Position numbers and translations under genes: made by a program
Notes under the pieces: model-generated
Database searches by the model: none
The model's input: only the letters and a program-made list of their open reading frames with translations
Told to the model about the DNA's origin: nothing
Source: Flavobacterium sp.
Lineage (GTDB): Bacteria > Bacteroidota > Bacteroidia > Flavobacteriales > Flavobacteriaceae
DNA: 64,000 nucleotides
Direction: 5' to 3'
Assembly (NCBI GenBank): GCA_016721735.1
Contig: JADKHM010000001.1
Coordinates: 248,001-312,000 of the forward strand
Shown: positions 61,626 to 64,000 of the stretch, piece by piece
Position numbering within the stretch: position 1 is the stretch's first letter
How the letters are laid out: each line of letters starts with the position of its first letter

Positions 61626-62054
61626 ATGTATAAAGAATTAACAAAGTTCAAAACGAACAACCATTTCAACTTTACTGTTGATAATAGTCTAGAAGAAGTT
61701 TGCAACGCCAGCGAAAATGGAAGTGGCGTATTTCTAGTGTATGCCGCAGATGGGGAAGAGAAAGAACTCATTATGGTCGGCTCAACGGGAACAATTCAAA
61801 ATGATGGATCCTTAAAAAGCAAAAATGGTGGACTCTACGATAAGATTGTCAACGGTCACCAATTTGCCAAAACAGGTCGCAAATACTCATGGCCAGCGCA
61901 GATGAAATTGGAAAAGTTCGCTCGTTTGGAAGTGTATTGGTACGAAACATTCAATGCCAAAAACAAATTCATTCCGACCTATGTCGAAGGTTTGATATTG
62001 CAGAAATACTTGGATGAAAATGGGAAGTTGCCGCGATGGAATGTGGCATTTTAA
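61626..62054 (+). CDS. Small protein, possible divergent GIY-YIG fold
   Basis: A 142-residue soluble protein between the two LRR genes. GVFLVYAADGEEKELIMVGS resembles the core GIY-YIG strand order (YxxY, then a vGsT motif), and RKYSWPAQMKLEKFARLEVY with EGLILQKYLDENGKLPRWN could form the rest including a late Glu. The invariant Arg is not evident at the usual position, so nuclease activity is uncertain. Related short proteins occur in flavobacteria. No signal peptide. The terminator at 62062 isolates it from LRR gene 2. Confidence 0.5.
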   Translation: MYKELTKFKTNNHFNFTVDNSLEEVCNASENGSGVFLVYAADGEEKELIMVGSTGTIQNDGSLKSKNGGLYDKIVNGHQFAKTGRKYSWPAQMKLEKFARLEVYWYETFNAKNKFIPTYVEGLILQKYLDENGKLPRWNVAF

Positions 62055-62061
62055 GTAAATA

Positions 62062-62090
62062 AAACCTGCTGTTTGGCAGGTTTCTTTATT
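62062..62090 (+). terminator. Terminator after the possible GIY-YIG gene
   Basis: Stem AAACCTGC (62062-62069) / GCAGGTTT (62076-62083), loop TGTTTG, then T-rich sequence. Confidence 0.75.
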
Positions 62091-62143
62091 TTATGGAATG
62101 CGAATAAACTTATTGTCATATATTTACGAATAAACAACAATGT

Positions 62144-63609
62144 ATGAAAAACTTCTATGTAATTTTCGCTTGTCTTTCTTTTCATTTTTTTACAGCTCAG
62201 ATCATTACTTTTCAGGATCAGGATTTTAAAATGAAACTGGTTAATTCTGGGCCAAACTTACCTTGCGCGTACGACCAAAATGGATCAAGCATGGCTGTTG
62301 ATGCTAATCATGACGGTGAGATTCAGGTGAGTGAAGTGGTAGATATTTATCAATTGTATTTAGTAGATCATAATATTGAAAATTTTACTGGGCTGCAGTA
62401 TTTTACAAACCTCACTACTTTAGAGACTATTGGGAATTATGTGGGAAATCTTAATCTTACTGCACAACCCAATTTGCGCTACTTGTATTGTCATGACAGT
62501 CAACTTTCATCCATTACTTTTAATCCGAATGCAAACCTTAGAACATTGCACTGCTATAACAATAATATAACGCAGTTGAATATCTCAGAATGACGAACCT
62601 TCAAAATCTAGCCTGTCACAATAATTTGCTAACCGAGTTAGATATTAGTGGATTAGAAATGCTAGAAATAGTTGATTGTAGCATTAATCTTCTGACAAAC
62701 TTAGATGTTAACGGCGATATCAGTCTACAAACCTTATATTGCCGACAAAATAATCTTACGTCGTTGCAAGTTGTAGGATTGAATGCACTCACTTATATCG
62801 CGTGCGACAATAATCAAATTACTTCTCTGGATATTTCAGGTCACGCAAACTTAAATTACTTGACTTGTTCATTTAATCAACTCTCAACGTTAATTGTTTC
62901 AGGATGCACCAGTATGACTGAGCTTTTGTGCAATAATAATCTCTTAACGAATTTAGATACTTCAGGATTAATATCGCTGAGTCGTCTTTATTGCTTTTCG
63001 AATCAACTGACTAGCTTGAATCTCTCTGAGAATATCAACCTCTTGATGCTGTTGTGCAATTCTAATTCTATTAGCGCTTTAGATTTTACTGGACTCCCAT
63101 TATTGACAAACCTATTGTGTTCAGATAATCTTTTGTCAACTTTAGATTTATCACAGCAGCCTATTTTTTTTCAACTGGAATGCAACAATAATAACCTCCA
63201 AACGCTTTACATAAAAAATAATTCGCAAGAAGGATTTCTTGAATTTTCGGGAAACCCGGGATTAAACCTAGTATGTGTTGATAACGAGCAATTAACCGAA
63301 GTGGAAGATATTGTAGCTCAATACAACTATGCAAATTGTACCGTTAATACAAACTGTCTTCTTTCAACAAATGAATTTGATACTGAATCGGTGACGATGT
63401 ACCCAAATCCGGCATCAAATGAACTCAATATTATTCTAAAAAGTCAATCAAAAATTACCATTTTCAATGTTTTAGGACAATCGATTTTGAACTTTCCGAA
63501 TGCAATCGGAAAGACTTCTTTAGACATTAGTAAATTAAACCCGGGCAATTATTTGATGAATATCAATTCACAAAATGAAAATTGGAACAAAAAGTTTATC
63601 AAACTTTAA
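62144..63609 (+). CDS. Leucine-rich-repeat T9SS-exported protein 2 (frameshifted in this sequence)
   Basis: A paralogue of the gene at 58902. Signal MKNFYVIFACLSFHFFTAQ, an EF-hand-like loop (DANHDGEIQVSE), LRR units (YNNNITQLNISEMTNLQNLA), and a type A sorting domain (VTMYPNPASNELNII to NWNKKFIKL). The first frame stops at 62591-62593 and the second begins at 62590. One extra A in GAATG (to GAAATG) would join NISE to MTNLQNL and give 488 residues with the 21-residue repeat phase unbroken, so this is one gene with a one-base lesion at 62588-62590. It lacks the DUF11-like region of its paralogue. Confidence 0.85.
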
Positions 63610-63630
63610 TGCTACTAAAATATTAAAAAT

Positions 63631-63660
63631 AAAAAGCCTCATAATTACATGAGGCTTTTT
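63631..63660. terminator. Bidirectional terminator between LRR gene 2 and fumC
   Basis: Perfect 12-bp stem AAAAAGCCTCAT (63631-63642) / ATGAGGCTTTTT (63649-63660). A-tract and T-tract flank it symmetrically, so it can serve both convergent genes. Confidence 0.9.
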
Positions 63661-63672
63661 TATTATTGCGAA

Positions 63673-64000
63673 TTACTTCAAACTTCCCACCATTTCTTCC
63701 GGTTTCACCCAAGCATCAAAATCTTCCGCTGATACATAACCTAAGCGAACAGCCTCGTCTTTCAGTGTTGTTCCGTTCTTATGCGCCGTTTGCGCAATTT
63801 CAGCAGATTTATAGTATCCAATTTTGGTGTTTAAAGCGGTCACCAACATCAATGAATTGTCAACCAATTCTTTGATGCGTTTGTAATTTGGTTCGATGCC
63901 GCTCGCGCAATGCTCCTCAAACGACAAACATGCATCGCCTAATAATCTCGCCGATTGCAGGAAGTTCGCCGCCATGACAGGTTTGAAAACGTTCAATTCG
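63673..64000 (-). CDS. fumC: Class II fumarate hydratase, C-terminal part (gene continues beyond the window)
   Basis: The last 108-109 residues of an aspartase/fumarase superfamily protein. LNVFKPVMAANFLQSARLLG and SLMLVTALNTKIGYYKSAEI, followed by HKNGTTLKDEAVRLGYVSAE and the end PEEMVGSLK, are typical of FumC (TCA cycle, fumarate to malate). The sequence runs through position 64000 in frame, so the gene is cut by the window edge. Argininosuccinate lyase and aspartase differ in this C-terminal signature. Confidence 0.92.
   Translation of the reverse strand, partial: ELNVFKPVMAANFLQSARLLGDACLSFEEHCASGIEPNYKRIKELVDNSLMLVTALNTKIGYYKSAEIAQTAHKNGTTLKDEAVRLGYVSAEDFDAWVKPEEMVGSLK

Overview
The window is AT-rich, has no recognisable Shine-Dalgarno pattern, and carries many Bacteroidota-type promoters (a TAnnTTTG box at about -7). 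It also has type IX secretion (T9SS) sorting domains, an LpxC-FabZ fusion, a Bacteroidota-type RNA polymerase omega subunit, FabV and several flavobacterial DUF families (DUF4835, DUF6495, DUF6913). All of this points to a Flavobacteriaceae chromosome, most likely Flavobacterium or a close relative. Most of the content is housekeeping. I found no phage, IS element, CRISPR array, tRNA or rRNA.

Layout. 1-6.1 kb: TPR protein end, menC (frameshifted), nadC, YihY family, DUF2147, priA. 6.1-8.1 kb: a LytTR response regulator convergent with priA, then rpsF (frameshifted)-rpsR-rplI. 8.2-13 kb: DUF6495, ligA and three tandem YhhN-like membrane proteins, the third interrupted by a stop codon. 13-15 kb: a 5'-nucleotidase split into two genes. 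15-22.7 kb: DUF6913-dapA, then bamD-rpoZ-coaBC-DUF4835-recN, then fabV. 22.8-32 kb: four T9SS-secreted surface or extracellular proteins in a row, two of which contain exact 411-bp in-frame modules. 32-36 kb: glycosyltransferase-coaE and a two-component system. 36-45 kb (mostly minus): acyl-ACP thioesterase, miaA, exonuclease/GIY-YIG protein, YggS, a decayed Kelch/T9SS pseudogene, DUF1015, 3-hydroxyacyl-CoA dehydrogenase and a Gfo/Idh/MocA oxidoreductase. 45-51 kb: pcm, an XRE regulator with a likely autoregulatory operator, smpB, an outer-membrane protein, an S8 lipoprotein protease, VF530, a GNAT and an aldose epimerase (the last two frameshifted). 51-58.8 kb: HD hydrolase, lpxD, lpxC/fabZ, lpxA, efp, a second lpxD-like gene, an NTF2-like protein and sucD. 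58.9-64 kb: two LRR/T9SS proteins flanking a possible GIY-YIG protein, then the 3' end of fumC.

Working together: lpxD, lpxC/fabZ, lpxA and the second lpxD-like gene supply lipid A acylation next to fatty-acid-linked functions. bamD builds the outer membrane. The T9SS cargo genes decorate or leave the cell surface. dapA, coaBC, coaE, nadC, menC and sucD are core metabolism. DUF1015, the hydroxyacyl-CoA dehydrogenase and the oxidoreductase form a tight minus-strand operon.

Most notable beyond ordinary annotation: (a) five copies of a composite intergenic repeat with conserved outer arms and an interchangeable self-complementary core; (b) other intergenic inverted repeats, one of which encodes the last residues of MiaA; (c) five single-base reading-frame breaks at A/T runs, including essential rpsF, suggesting residual sequencing errors, against one truly decayed Kelch gene; (d) a palindrome over the -7 box of the XRE gene; (e) a terminator for the LytTR gene placed antisense inside priA. 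I did not find a convincing undescribed multi-gene system; the composite repeat family is the best candidate for something new.
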